Positions 24,760 to 33,123 of a stretch of 38,474 bases of DNA are shown here, piece by piece. Where the stretch lies: the NCBI GenBank assembly GCA_018335795.1, contig JAGXRP010000037.1, positions 1 to 38,474 of the forward strand, read 5' to 3'. The position numbers and the translations under genes were made by a program. The notes under the pieces were generated by a model that saw only the letters and a program-made list of their open reading frames with translations, had not been told where the DNA came from and searched no databases. How positions within the stretch are numbered: position 1 is the stretch's first letter; the number at the start of each line of letters is the position of its first letter. This stretch comes from Desulfobulbaceae bacterium (GTDB lineage Bacteria > Bacteroidota > Ignavibacteria > Kapaibacteriales > UBA2268).

Positions 24760-25572
24760 ATGTTAGAATGGGCAAATCGTCAAGACGTAGTGTTGTTGGC
24801 ATTGTATGCTTCACTTTTCACTTGGAGCATAACTGCATTGGGAGCAGCAACTGTATTCTTTTTTAAAAGCATAAATAAACGCGTACTGAATGCTATGCTG
24901 GGTTTTGCAGCCGGAGTAATGATAGCTGCATCATTTTGGTCATTGCTCAATCCCGCAATCGAAATGGCGGAAGCAATGGGAATGATTCCTTGGGTTCAAG
25001 CTGTGGCAGGCTTTTTAAGCGGAGGGCTTGCACTCTTCTTAATTGATAGAATATTGCCCCACTTGCACTTAGGTTTGCCACGAACTGAAGCTGAGGGTAT
25101 CAAAACTTCGTGGCATAGGAGCATATTGCTTGTCCTTGCTATCACATTACATAATATTCCTGAAGGACTTGCAATCGGGGTAGCTTTTGGAGCATTGGCA
25201 ACTGATATGCCCGGTGCTTCAATGGCCGGAGCAATTGCTTTGGCATTAGGAATTGGCTTGCAAAATTTCCCGGAAGGTGCTGCGGTATCTGTCCCTTTGC
25301 GCCGTGAAGGCTTTTCCCGTTTGAAAGCGTTCACTTATGGGCAAGCTTCGGCAATCGTTGAGCCAATTGCAGCTGTTGTGGGTGCTTATGCTGTAATTAC
25401 TTTTTCATCTGTATTACCATTTGCGCTGTCTTTTGCCGCAGGTGCGATGATATTCGTTGTTGTAGAAGAATTAATTCCCGAATCGCAACAAGGCAATGAC
25501 ACCGACACTTCAACGATAGGCGCTATGCTCGGTTTTGCCATAATGATGGTGCTTGATGTGGCATTGGGGTAA
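24760..25572 (+). CDS. ZIP-family divalent metal transporter (ZupT/ZIP11-like)
   Basis: 270 residues, about eight membrane helices. The metal-binding helices carry [15 protein letters not shown] (ZIP signature) and [18 protein letters not shown], and [12 protein letters not shown] follows in a later helix, so the binuclear site residues are in place. A His-containing loop (LPHLHLG) lies in the cytosolic region. The family takes up Zn, Fe or Mn. I chose the ATG at 24760; the frame is open from a TTG at 24715, but that adds only a Lys-rich extension. It is 62 nt downstream of the TetR gene. Confidence 0.9.
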   Translation: MLEWANRQDVVLLALYASLFTWSITALGAATVFFFKSINKRVLNAMLGFAAGVMIAASFWSLLNPAIEMAEAMGMIPWVQAVAGFLSGGLALFLIDRILPHLHLGLPRTEAEGIKTSWHRSILLVLAITLHNIPEGLAIGVAFGALATDMPGASMAGAIALALGIGLQNFPEGAAVSVPLRREGFSRLKAFTYGQASAIVEPIAAVVGAYAVITFSSVLPFALSFAAGAMIFVVVEELIPESQQGNDTDTSTIGAMLGFAIMMVLDVALG

Positions 25573-25598
25573 AGGTTGGAAAAAAGGTTAATCATTAT

Positions 25599-25639
25599 TC
25601 TCCGCATAATCAAAATAATCTCCGCAAATTGTGCGGAGA
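25599..25639 (-). terminator. Terminator between the convergent ZIP and methyltransferase genes
   Basis: The hairpin tctccgca/tgcggaga (25619-25639) has a 5-nt loop. On the minus strand it is followed by ttattttgatt. A second copy of tctccgcataat occurs at 25599, so a longer alternative stem is possible. It may work for both genes. Confidence 0.55.
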
Positions 25640-25669
25640 AAGTTTGGATAGGGATTTTGAGAGTCGGAA

Positions 25670-26590
25670 TTAAGCTACAACAAGGTGCAATGCTAATTGC
25701 TCGGGTCTTTCTTTCAAACCGTGATTATGAGATGTGATATGGTCTGTATCAAAATTACAAACTAACGCTTCTACAATTGTTCGTCTGTTTTCAATATTAG
25801 GACCATTATGATAAAAATGGTCTTTAGTCACAATGTTGAATTTGCTCCAAAATTTATTTATCATTTCATTTTCTCGCCAGTCATTATGATGCCAAGTTGA
25901 AAGAATAAATTTCGCCTTTGTTTCAGTCAATAGCTTAAACAAAAGTTCTTCATCTTGCTCTTTCCAACCGTTGTAATAATCAACGTGCCTGCCATAATAA
26001 GGTGGATCGCAATAAATAATATCGTCTTTAGTAGCAAGTGGAATAATATCTTCAAATGACTTGTTGTAAAAAGTCCAGTCCGGTTCGGGTTGAATAATTT
26101 GCGAAACTGTCGCTAATTGATTCGTAATTTTGGTAATATATGCTTGAGCAAATCTTTCAGGTTTTTTGCAAAAGGGAATGTTCCAATTTCCTTTACTACC
26201 AAATCTCATCATACCATTGAAGCCGGCGCGAGAAAGAAAAATAAAATCATATGGTGAAAATTCTCCGCTATTGAACCTTGTCCTTACTTTCAGATAATGC
26301 TCATAGCCTTTATTGTCGGCTTTCAATAAAAGTTCACCTTCTTTTTCGAGGTAGTGTTTCATCAAAGGTGCAGTGATTGTCTTTTGCTGCACACCTTTGT
26401 AGAAATTAATGATATGAGGATTTGTGTCGTTAAGAATTGCCTTTTTGTAACTGGAATTGAAAGCTACTACACCGGTTCCCAAAAACGGCTCAATCCACTT
26501 GCCGCTTACCTTTGGAGCAAGTTCCATTATCCAAGGTACTAACTTTGTTTTTATACCCTGACTTTTTATTGGTGGGACGAATACTTTCAT
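25670..26590 (-). CDS. Type II adenine-N6 DNA methyltransferase, M.EcoRV-like
   Basis: 306 residues, D12/Dam class. Motif X-like KTKLVPWI, motif I EPFLGTGVVAFN (34-45, AdoMet binding) and motif IV DPPY (195-198). The stretch GRHVDYYNGW followed by TWHHNDWREN and KDHFYHNGP closely matches what I recall of M.EcoRV, which methylates the first A of GATATC. The start overlaps the endonuclease stop by 4 nt, so the order is R then M and translation is coupled. The class normally protects the host from the partner nuclease. Length is close to the 298 residues of M.EcoRV. Confidence 0.92.
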   Translation of the reverse strand: MKVFVPPIKSQGIKTKLVPWIMELAPKVSGKWIEPFLGTGVVAFNSSYKKAILNDTNPHIINFYKGVQQKTITAPLMKHYLEKEGELLLKADNKGYEHYLKVRTRFNSGEFSPYDFIFLSRAGFNGMMRFGSKGNWNIPFCKKPERFAQAYITKITNQLATVSQIIQPEPDWTFYNKSFEDIIPLATKDDIIYCDPPYYGRHVDYYNGWKEQDEELLFKLLTETKAKFILSTWHHNDWRENEMINKFWSKFNIVTKDHFYHNGPNIENRRTIVEALVCNFDTDHITSHNHGLKERPEQLALHLVVA

Positions 26591-27504
26591 TTTGATTTGT
26601 CTCTTATGGTTCTTGCTACAATTTTATCCCATAGGTCTGTTCTGCCTTTAAACTCCAAAAAAGCTTTAAGTGTCGTGATTTTGATTGGGATGCCGTCTTT
26701 AACCATTGTGGCAGTGCCATGATTTATCCAATACTCGTCAAACCATTCTTCACCCAACTGACTAAAAATTCCGTTCTCATTTTTCAAGTCGGCAATGTCC
26801 AAAATTGAGCCAATATTCGCAGTATTTCCGGAACCTTGTTTGTCGCTTGCAATTTTCCATTTCTCTGCTGCAAAAAAGTCGAAGTTCTTGATTACTGAAG
26901 TGATAGATTTCAAATTCTTTACAGTTGTTACTTCACGTTGTCCAACTTTTTTGTTGGGTGTTTCATAGTCTTCTTGAAGTTCTTTAACTTGATAAATTTC
27001 AGTGTCAGTTATATCATCTTTAAAGTCTGTCCGAGTGTAAATTACACCTAAACAATAATGTCCAGTATATTGGCTGTAGGGGAATTGTATGTTTTTGTCT
27101 TTGTCTCTCTCTTTGAAGTAACCACCGTGACTTCCAAGTGTAAAACCCGCAGTTTTATTGTTTCGTCTGAAAGTTGTTTTGATGTCAAGAGCGAACTTTA
27201 CTTCCTCGTTATTCTTATTTACAAAAGTTAGGTCAGGATACCAATTTTGCTTCTCTGCAAGAATAATCTTGTATCCGATACTATCGGCAAACTGTAAAAT
27301 TTGAGGGAAGATGTGTATTTCAAGAATTTTTGAGACAATTTTGGTGTCTGATGAAATCGTATAAATGTTTTTGTAAACGTCAATAAATCCCTTTACAGTC
27401 CAGTCGCCATTATCGGTAGAAACATATTTTTCCAGTTTGTCAGCAAACTTGACAAGTTCACTTTTGAAGTCATTTTTATATTTATTTTTTTCGTCTAAAT
27501 TCAT
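26587..27504 (-). CDS. Type II restriction endonuclease, EcoRV-like
   Basis: 305 residues, compared with 245 in R.EcoRV. The catalytic PD-D/EXK site is complete: D91 in NWYPD, D107 and K109 in LDIKTT, with the same 16-residue spacing as D74/D90/K92 of EcoRV, and E62 in the position of EcoRV E45. The Q-loop KQNWYPD and the recognition loop GSGNTANIGS (from about 224) are nearly the same as QNHYPD and GSGNTTN of EcoRV, so the predicted site is GATATC, cut blunt. Extra sequence is at the N-terminus (about 30 residues) and before the recognition loop (about 25). The ATG is 4 nt after a TAnnTTTG element (27516-27509). Confidence 0.92.
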   Translation of the reverse strand: MNLDEKNKYKNDFKSELVKFADKLEKYVSTDNGDWTVKGFIDVYKNIYTISSDTKIVSKILEIHIFPQILQFADSIGYKIILAEKQNWYPDLTFVNKNNEEVKFALDIKTTFRRNNKTAGFTLGSHGGYFKERDKDKNIQFPYSQYTGHYCLGVIYTRTDFKDDITDTEIYQVKELQEDYETPNKKVGQREVTTVKNLKSITSVIKNFDFFAAEKWKIASDKQGSGNTANIGSILDIADLKNENGIFSQLGEEWFDEYWINHGTATMVKDGIPIKITTLKAFLEFKGRTDLWDKIVARTIRDKSK

Positions 27505-27565
27505 AATTCAAATGTAGTTAAAAATGTAGAAACTTTACCGAGCATGAGTATTAAAATATATATTT

Positions 27566-27796
27566 TTACTCTTGCAATTGTCTTTCCAACTTGTCCGCAA
27601 GCCATACTTTGATTATTGATTGGCGAGTTACCCCGAGCCGATTTGCTTCATCATCAAGTTTTGCAATCATCCAAAGAGGCAAATCTACATTGACTCGCTT
27701 CATCTCACGAGATAATTTTTTCGACTTTTTAATATCCAAATAAGCAGTGAGGCCTTCTCCATCGTCAAATTTCTTGTCAAATTCTTGCGCTTTCAT
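27566..27796 (-). CDS. Ribbon-helix-helix antitoxin (BrnA/CopG type)
   Basis: 76 residues. A ribbon-helix-helix DNA-binding segment occupies about 34-72 (KRVNVDLPLWMIAKLDDEA, NRLGVTRQSIIKVWLADKL): a basic beta strand followed by two helices. The N-terminus, with DDGEGLTAYLD, is the likely toxin-binding part. It overlaps the upstream toxin gene by 20 nt, the standard coupled arrangement of type II toxin-antitoxin pairs with toxin first. It is expected to neutralise the toxin and repress the operon. Confidence 0.82.
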   Translation of the reverse strand: MKAQEFDKKFDDGEGLTAYLDIKKSKKLSREMKRVNVDLPLWMIAKLDDEANRLGVTRQSIIKVWLADKLERQLQE

Positions 27797-28049
27797 ATAT
27801 TTTAATCTCCTCTATTCTTGAACGTCTTACTGATATTATCCTAACTCGATTTATACGATATGTTATTACCGCTGACCAATGTACACCGTCAATTTTTCCG
27901 ATAATTAAAAATCTTGGTTCGTCCACTGTAATTGCAGGTATCTCTATCGCATCAGCATCTGCCCATAATTCTTTCGATTTTTCGAAATCAATATTATGCT
28001 TGGCAAAGTTATTGACACTTTTTGATACATCGTATTCGAATTCAAACAT
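27777..28049 (-). CDS. BrnT-family (DUF497) toxin
   Basis: 90 residues, the usual length. Pattern: FEFEYDVSKSVNNFAKHNIDF at the start (F-x-x-D-x-x-K-x-x-x-N-x-x-K-H-x-I-x-F), a middle strand VDEPRFLIIGKIDG and the end RVRIISVRRSRIEEIKIYE, matching BrnT (R-I-I-S-x-R-x-A/S-x-x-x-E). BrnT adopts a RelE-like ribonuclease fold and arrests translation. The toxin precedes its antitoxin. A Bacteroidota-type -7 element TATATTTG lies at 28102-28095 upstream. The pair sits next to the restriction-modification genes. Confidence 0.85.
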   Translation of the reverse strand: MFEFEYDVSKSVNNFAKHNIDFEKSKELWADADAIEIPAITVDEPRFLIIGKIDGVHWSAVITYRINRVRIISVRRSRIEEIKIYESARI

Positions 28050-28094
28050 TTTAAAAACAATTATTTAATATGTAAAAAAGATATACTTTCTACT

Positions 28095-28102
28095 CAAATA
28101 TA
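28095..28102 (-). promoter_or_regulatory. Candidate -7 element of the toxin-antitoxin operon
   Basis: TATATTTG (TAnnTTTG type) on the minus strand, about 46 nt upstream of the toxin ATG. No TTTG lies at the expected -33 distance, so this is weaker than the nrfHA and tetR promoters. Confidence 0.35.
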
Positions 28103-28136
28103 AAACGATAATTTGAAATTTATATTTGAATCAATT

Positions 28137-29021
28137 TTATTTCCGCCGTTTTTCAAAAAAGCCGCCCACTTCGGAAATGAAAAGCCCAGCCATCATGATT
28201 GAAGCGCCGATGTACTCGCGAATGTTTAAGTATTCCGATAGAGTTAGGGCTGCAATGAAACCTGCGATTACCGGTTCGAGCGAGAATATCAATGCCGCCT
28301 TGACCGGTGTTGTATATTTCTGGACGCCAGTGTGGATGAATGTCACAAAAAATGATGCAAGAATGCCATTGAAAGCGAGTGCTATGAAGAGGTCTTTGGT
28401 TGGATTGAAATAAATATCACCATAATCGAGTAGGAAAAATGAAATTACTGCAAGCGGTGTTGCGGCAATGAATTGCATAACTACATACGCAGCTGTAAGA
28501 TTGAATCCGCGATCGTTCTTGGTGTATTTATCCATCAATGTGATGTAAAACGCCCAAAAGAATGTAGATAGTAGCGTTAAGACATCGCCGAAATTGATGT
28601 TGTCTATGCTTGGGTCGGTGAAAATGTACAAACCGATTGATGATACAGCGACACCAATTTTTGACCATAATTGAATTGGTTTGCGCTGAATCAGGTAAAA
28701 AACGAACGGAGTAATCGGGACGGTCATGCCGGTAATAAATGCAGATTTGGATACTGTTGTATAGCTCAATCCATAAGTTTGGAGCAAAAATCCTCCGCCA
28801 AAAAGCAAACCGAGAATTGCGCCACGTTTGAAAATTACGCGGTCTATTGATTTGAGATGCTTTCCGAAAAATGCCAATGAGAGCAATAGTGCAATGCAAA
28901 ATCGCAAAATTACAAATAGTGATGGAGGGCAATCGTCCAGCCCAACCTTAGTGAAAATAAATGTAGCTCCCCAAATGAAGGTAGCCGAAAATAGCATTAA
29001 TTCAGCTTTCCAAGATTTCAC
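28137..29021 (-). CDS. EamA/DMT-family transporter
   Basis: About 294 residues, ten membrane helices in two EamA repeats. The first helix begins AELMLFSATFIWGATFIFTK and the second repeat has FGDVLTLLSTFFWAFYITLM and ALIFSLEPVIAGFIAAL, the typical signature lines. The family exports metabolites or amino acids. No ATG lies at the expected N-terminus. I chose GTG at 29021, preceded by GGAAG; TTG at 29039 is an alternative, and the first ATG (28997) would trim the first helix. It lies 45 nt after the L,D-transpeptidase stop, so it is probably the third gene of the POT operon. Confidence 0.88.
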   Translation of the reverse strand: MKSWKAELMLFSATFIWGATFIFTKVGLDDCPPSLFVILRFCIALLLSLAFFGKHLKSIDRVIFKRGAILGLLFGGGFLLQTYGLSYTTVSKSAFITGMTVPITPFVFYLIQRKPIQLWSKIGVAVSSIGLYIFTDPSIDNINFGDVLTLLSTFFWAFYITLMDKYTKNDRGFNLTAAYVVMQFIAATPLAVISFFLLDYGDIYFNPTKDLFIALAFNGILASFFVTFIHTGVQKYTTPVKAALIFSLEPVIAGFIAALTLSEYLNIREYIGASIMMAGLFISEVGGFFEKRRK

Positions 29022-29066
29022 TAATTGTAGCTTCCACAAAAATTTTAAACCACAAAAATAAGCATT

Positions 29067-30230
29067 TTATCTCATGGAAGAAGAATCTTGATTTATTGGC
29101 TTAAATTCAGGGTCTGATTCTGATTTTGAATCGGCTTCTTTGGCTTCTCCAGCTTCTTTTTTCAGTTTTGCAGCTTTTTTCTTTCGCCTTAGTTCGTTGA
29201 AATCAATAGATTCTGTCAATACCACTCCTTCGCGGATATGTCCACGTGCTCGCAAAGTATCTTCAGCGACAACATATCTCTTCCTATCGGGAAGTATTCC
29301 ACGTGATGTTTTAGGAATTTGTTGAATTGGAATATATGCCTCTTCAAATTCCATCGGATTCTCGGGGACATCAATCAAAAAATCTTTATTGGATTTGAGT
29401 GCGAACCAAGGTCCTGTCTTTGGACGAGTGAAGTCGAAGACATCAAGGATGAGAACAGGTGTTCCTGTCAGATGAATGTAAATATTATTTGAATCTAATT
29501 TTCCACGTTGTCCCCATTTATAAAGCCATTCGGCATCATCGAGAAATTGCCTGACGCAAGAGTGCGAGGCGGCGTAACCGGGCATATCGAATTTGTGGAA
29601 TGCACTCCCCGAAAAACGATGAAAATTCCACGTAAATGGCATTATCCAAGTGCTGTCTAAAGAAGATTTCCGTACTTCCTGTTTCCAAACTAATGCATAT
29701 CTACCCGGGAAAGTTGGTGTTTTTTCCTTGCCTGTATTTGCAGCTGCAAACCGAACTTGAACACCGTTTTCATAAGCTGCGTAACATTGCCAACGATTCG
29801 ATACCAGAATTAATTTCGGTATATCGCGTGCTCCGTGATAATATTGGGGGAAAATCGAATAAGCGCACATGTTATCGAAATATTCCTTTGGGACTACGAC
29901 AGTATCACCAACTTTTACAAAGCGCCTTTCTTTCCGATTTAGTGTCAAAAAAGCTTTATTAATTGAGGGATTTTTCTCGTCCATTTTGAACTGTTCCCGT
30001 ATTTCGGCTAAGTGCTTATTATCTCGAATTACAATATGTTCGTATTCGATAAGTGGATATTTATCGTGTTTTGCGATTAATTCTGCTAATTCGACAGAAT
30101 CTTTATGAGCTTGTTCCAATTCTGCTTTAATCTCATCTTCTCTTTCTTCCGATTCGCTTCTACGGCTTTCGGAACAAGATGAAATCGAGATGACAATTGT
30201 TAGAACAATTACATATTTTAATAAAACCAA
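29067..30230 (-). CDS. YkuD-type L,D-transpeptidase lipoprotein
   Basis: About 387 residues. With the TTG at 30230 the protein starts with a compact lipoprotein signal (VLLKYVIVLTIVISISSC, Cys19), with GGA upstream. The frame is open back to an ATG at 30299, but that overlaps the transporter gene and adds an unlikely extension. Next come a charged coiled segment and a LysM-like piece (FLTLNRKERRFVKVGDTVVV). The YkuD domain contains HKFDMPGYAASHSCVRQF. The catalytic Cys (about 225) and both His are present, but the usual SHGCVR is SHSCVR. The C-terminus is Lys/Glu-rich. The enzyme class crosslinks peptidoglycan (3-3) or anchors lipoproteins to it in the periplasm. Confidence 0.82.
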   Translation of the reverse strand: MVLLKYVIVLTIVISISSCSESRRSESEEREDEIKAELEQAHKDSVELAELIAKHDKYPLIEYEHIVIRDNKHLAEIREQFKMDEKNPSINKAFLTLNRKERRFVKVGDTVVVPKEYFDNMCAYSIFPQYYHGARDIPKLILVSNRWQCYAAYENGVQVRFAAANTGKEKTPTFPGRYALVWKQEVRKSSLDSTWIMPFTWNFHRFSGSAFHKFDMPGYAASHSCVRQFLDDAEWLYKWGQRGKLDSNNIYIHLTGTPVLILDVFDFTRPKTGPWFALKSNKDFLIDVPENPMEFEEAYIPIQQIPKTSRGILPDRKRYVVAEDTLRARGHIREGVVLTESIDFNELRRKKKAAKLKKEAGEAKEADSKSESDPEFKPINQDSSSMR

Positions 30231-30243
30231 ACTATTTTCCAAT

Positions 30244-31659
30244 TTAAAAGTTAGATGATTCACGTGCACCGATAAATTTTTGATACAAAAGTAATCCAAC
30301 GATACAGAAAACGCCTATTCCACTAAAAAGTAGCCATAATTCGGCAGTATGAGCATGCGTTGAGACTTGTTCTTTAGTGATTCCAGCACCTTCAGCGATT
30401 GCTATTAAATCAGGGATTTTTATATCATCGGAAATTGTAGCACTCGGCACACTATTGCGAACGAAGGCAATCATCGGATTATCAACTAACTTAACATATA
30501 ACCATGCACCTAAATAGCCACCCACGAATGAACCAAAGAATCCGTACAAAAATCCAAATCCCATATAAGTTGCTTTTTTATCCTTAGGAGCTATCAGACC
30601 CAAATATGATATATACTTTGGATGTGCAGTCATTTCGCCGATTGAGAAAAGAATTATTCCGGCTAAGAAAATCCAAATATTGTTGCTGAATGCCAAAATT
30701 GCCATTCCTATCGTACCCATCGAAATCCCAACTATCAATGTGGGAAGTGCTTTCGTGTTTTTAACTATTGATGAAACAAACAGTTGCAGCGCAATAATTG
30801 TGAATGCGTTCACAACGGTAACGTGCTCTACGTCAAATTTCCAATCAAGTCCAGTTACTGAATGTACAAAATTATTGAGTGCTGATGCATCAACAAATTG
30901 TTGCACATACCACAATACCGAATCGAACATTTGGAAATACAGAATCCAGAACCAAGAGTAAATAAAAATAAAAAGCATAAAACGCCAATCCATGAAAACC
31001 AAGCCGATTTTCTTCCCAATATCGCCAAATATTGCGAAAATGGAATTTTGCGAATCGTCAATCTTTTCTCGTTCAGGTTCTTTATATAAAAACAAAGTCG
31101 GAATCAACATAAGTGAAGTTATAATTGCTGCCATAACCAACACATATGACCAATCCATAGACTTCAGCCATGGCACTACAACCAAAGGAAATATGAATGC
31201 TCCGAGGTTGATAGACCAATAAAAGATGCCGAATCCGAGACCACTGTTTGTTTCGTCTGTGACTTTTGCAATAGTTCCGGAAATAATCGGTTTAAACGTT
31301 CCGGCTCCGAAAGCCATTATGAGCAAAAACACAAAGACAGCAAGATAATCTGTTACTTGCGCCGTGAGGTAATATCCGATACCGAGCAGCGAAAATGCCA
31401 CCATCAATGTTTTCCGATAGCCTAATCTATCAGCAATTGCACCGGATAGAATCGGTAAAAAATAAAGCAGGGGTTGAATTGTACTTTTGATTGTGCCAAC
31501 TTCGGTCTTTGAGAAACCGAGCATATCTGTCAAATAGACCGACAAGATGCTCATAACGCCGTAATAAGCGCCACGCTCGAAAAACTCGAATACAATAACT
31601 ACCCAATATGTAGGCGGGAAATCCCGAAATGAAGCCTTCTTTTTTAATTCTGAATTCAT
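30244..31659 (-). CDS. POT/PTR2-family proton-dependent oligopeptide transporter
   Basis: 471 residues, 12 or more membrane helices. The POT proton-coupling motif ExxER is present at E25-x-x-E28-R29 (FEFFERGAYYG), followed by DMLGFSK, ADRLGYRKTL (MFS loop 2-3) and AFGAGTFKPIISG. A later conserved helix has FSIGEMTAHPKYISYLG. The family imports di- and tripeptides with protons. It is shorter than E. coli DtpA (500). It is the first gene of a leftward operon; the L,D-transpeptidase starts about 13 nt after its stop. Confidence 0.87.
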   Translation of the reverse strand: MNSELKKKASFRDFPPTYWVVIVFEFFERGAYYGVMSILSVYLTDMLGFSKTEVGTIKSTIQPLLYFLPILSGAIADRLGYRKTLMVAFSLLGIGYYLTAQVTDYLAVFVFLLIMAFGAGTFKPIISGTIAKVTDETNSGLGFGIFYWSINLGAFIFPLVVVPWLKSMDWSYVLVMAAIITSLMLIPTLFLYKEPEREKIDDSQNSIFAIFGDIGKKIGLVFMDWRFMLFIFIYSWFWILYFQMFDSVLWYVQQFVDASALNNFVHSVTGLDWKFDVEHVTVVNAFTIIALQLFVSSIVKNTKALPTLIVGISMGTIGMAILAFSNNIWIFLAGIILFSIGEMTAHPKYISYLGLIAPKDKKATYMGFGFLYGFFGSFVGGYLGAWLYVKLVDNPMIAFVRNSVPSATISDDIKIPDLIAIAEGAGITKEQVSTHAHTAELWLLFSGIGVFCIVGLLLYQKFIGARESSNF

Positions 31660-31677
31660 AAATTTACTTTTTTAATA

Positions 31678-31708
31678 TAAAAAAAAGCCGATTCCAAAAT
31701 ATACGGCT
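31678..31708 (-). terminator. Terminator after queG
   Basis: The stem agccg/cggct (31686-31708) has a 13-nt loop. On the minus strand it is followed by eight or more T. It separates the MBL-Rieske-queG operon from the POT operon. Confidence 0.65.
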
Positions 31709-31753
31709 TACTAAATTAATAAAAAGTGTGAAATCAAAAATTAAAAATTTTGA

Positions 31754-32725
31754 TTATTTTGTTTTGAGCGATGTTTGCAAAGCTTTTGAGTTTCGTTTCA
31801 AACCAAGTAATTTTAGCCGTTTGATTGGAGATTTACTAAATCGCTCGGTGAATTCGATATCCGACATCTGAGCAATAGAGTCATGCTGCAATACTGTACT
31901 GCCATTCCGGGGTTGGAATGAAACAAAGTCTGTAATTTTAGGTTTATTTTTATTCCATGGACAAACTTCTTGGCAAATATCGCATCCGAAAATCCATCCC
32001 TCCATTTTTTCGCTTATTTCCGTCGGGATTTCGATATGATGTTTTGCTTCGATAGTCCAATATGACAAGCATTTTCGCGAATCAACCACTCCATCGGCGA
32101 CAATTGCATCAGTCGGGCAGGCTTTGATACATTTGACACATGTTCCGCATTTGTCGGCAATTGCTGTATCAGGTTCGAATTCGGCTGTAGAAATAATAAC
32201 GCATAGAAAAAAATACGAGCCATAATCAGGCGATAGCACGAGGCTATTTTTACCTTGCCATCCGATTCCCGCTCGCACAGCCCATTGCTTTTCGAGAATG
32301 GGACCTGTGTCTATATAGCAGAGATTCTTAGAATCGGGAAATTCTTGGATTATAAGCGATTCGATTTCTTTTATTTTGGGCATCAAAACGTCGTGATAAT
32401 CATCGCCCCAAGCATACCTTGAAATTTTGCCTGCATTGACTTCCTTGATTTCGAATTGTGGATAATCAATCCCTGTGTAGTATGAATGGCTCAAAACGAT
32501 TACAGATTTTGCATTTTCGAGCACCAGCCCGATGTTGCGTCTTTTTTCTTTGTTACGTTCAAGCCACTGCATATCGGCGTGCATACCGTCATCCAACCAT
32601 TTTTGCATATTAGCAAATTCTGCGATTAATTCTTTAGCTTTTGCTATTTTCAAATCCAAAAAACCAAGTTTGGAAGCATGTGCTTTCAATTTATTTTTGA
32701 GCATTGTTGAAGTATTGGGCGACAT
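31754..32725 (-). CDS. queG: Epoxyqueuosine reductase
   Basis: 323 residues from the ATG at 32725. It catalyses the last step of queuosine synthesis, reducing epoxyqueuosine in tRNA, with cobalamin and two [4Fe-4S] clusters. Visible: LDDGMHADMQWL near the N-terminus, DTGPILEKQWAVRAGIGWQG (cobalamin and substrate region), cluster motif CGTCVKCIKACPTDAI, then CDICQEVCPWN. The N-terminal Met of the open frame (32737) overlaps the Rieske gene; the ATG at 32725 forms TAATG with its stop, so translation is probably coupled. A further ATG lies at 32704. No other queuosine gene is in the window. Confidence 0.95.
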   Translation of the reverse strand: MSPNTSTMLKNKLKAHASKLGFLDLKIAKAKELIAEFANMQKWLDDGMHADMQWLERNKEKRRNIGLVLENAKSVIVLSHSYYTGIDYPQFEIKEVNAGKISRYAWGDDYHDVLMPKIKEIESLIIQEFPDSKNLCYIDTGPILEKQWAVRAGIGWQGKNSLVLSPDYGSYFFLCVIISTAEFEPDTAIADKCGTCVKCIKACPTDAIVADGVVDSRKCLSYWTIEAKHHIEIPTEISEKMEGWIFGCDICQEVCPWNKNKPKITDFVSFQPRNGSTVLQHDSIAQMSDIEFTERFSKSPIKRLKLLGLKRNSKALQTSLKTK

Positions 32726-33123
32726 TATCTGCGCCAAATTGGGATTTGGAAGCTTGGCTTTTCGACATAAATCATATTTTCAATAATTTCGACTTTATAA
32801 GTCTTCAAATTCTTGATTCCTTGCCGTATATCAACATTTTGTCCTGTATCGAGCGAATAAGTCCATCCATGCAAAGGGCACATTACAGTCAAATCTTTGA
32901 TAATTCCTTCGTGAATACGGTCTGCATGGCGATGTGGACAAATATTATCAACGCAATAATATATTCCGTCAATTTTAAATAAAGCGAGTTGAAAATCATC
33001 GTCGCCTATAAATTGAATCCTTCTCCCCTTCTTGTCAATAATATCGTCAACGCGACAAACCTCAACGAAGCTTTCGCCACCGATGTTAATAGTTTTTGGT
33101 TGATTCAGTTCTATATCCATCAA
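32725..33123 (-). CDS. Rieske [2Fe-2S] ferredoxin
   Basis: 132 residues, a single Rieske domain without signal peptide or membrane segment. Ligands: C62 and H64 (CPHRHADRIHEG), C82 and H85 (CPLHGWTYSLDTG). It resembles small Rieske ferredoxins of dioxygenase or NirD type, which carry electrons in the cytoplasm. It lies between, and overlaps by 4 nt and 1 nt, the MBL hydrolase and queG genes. A role as electron carrier for QueG is possible from this coupling but is inference. Confidence 0.92.
   Translation of the reverse strand: MMDIELNQPKTINIGGESFVEVCRVDDIIDKKGRRIQFIGDDDFQLALFKIDGIYYCVDNICPHRHADRIHEGIIKDLTVMCPLHGWTYSLDTGQNVDIRQGIKNLKTYKVEIIENMIYVEKPSFQIPIWRR

Noticed and set aside
32725-33123. 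NirD, the small subunit of the cytoplasmic nitrite reductase
   Set aside because: The Rieske fold fits, but no nirB is nearby and the gene is coupled to queG and an MBL gene instead.
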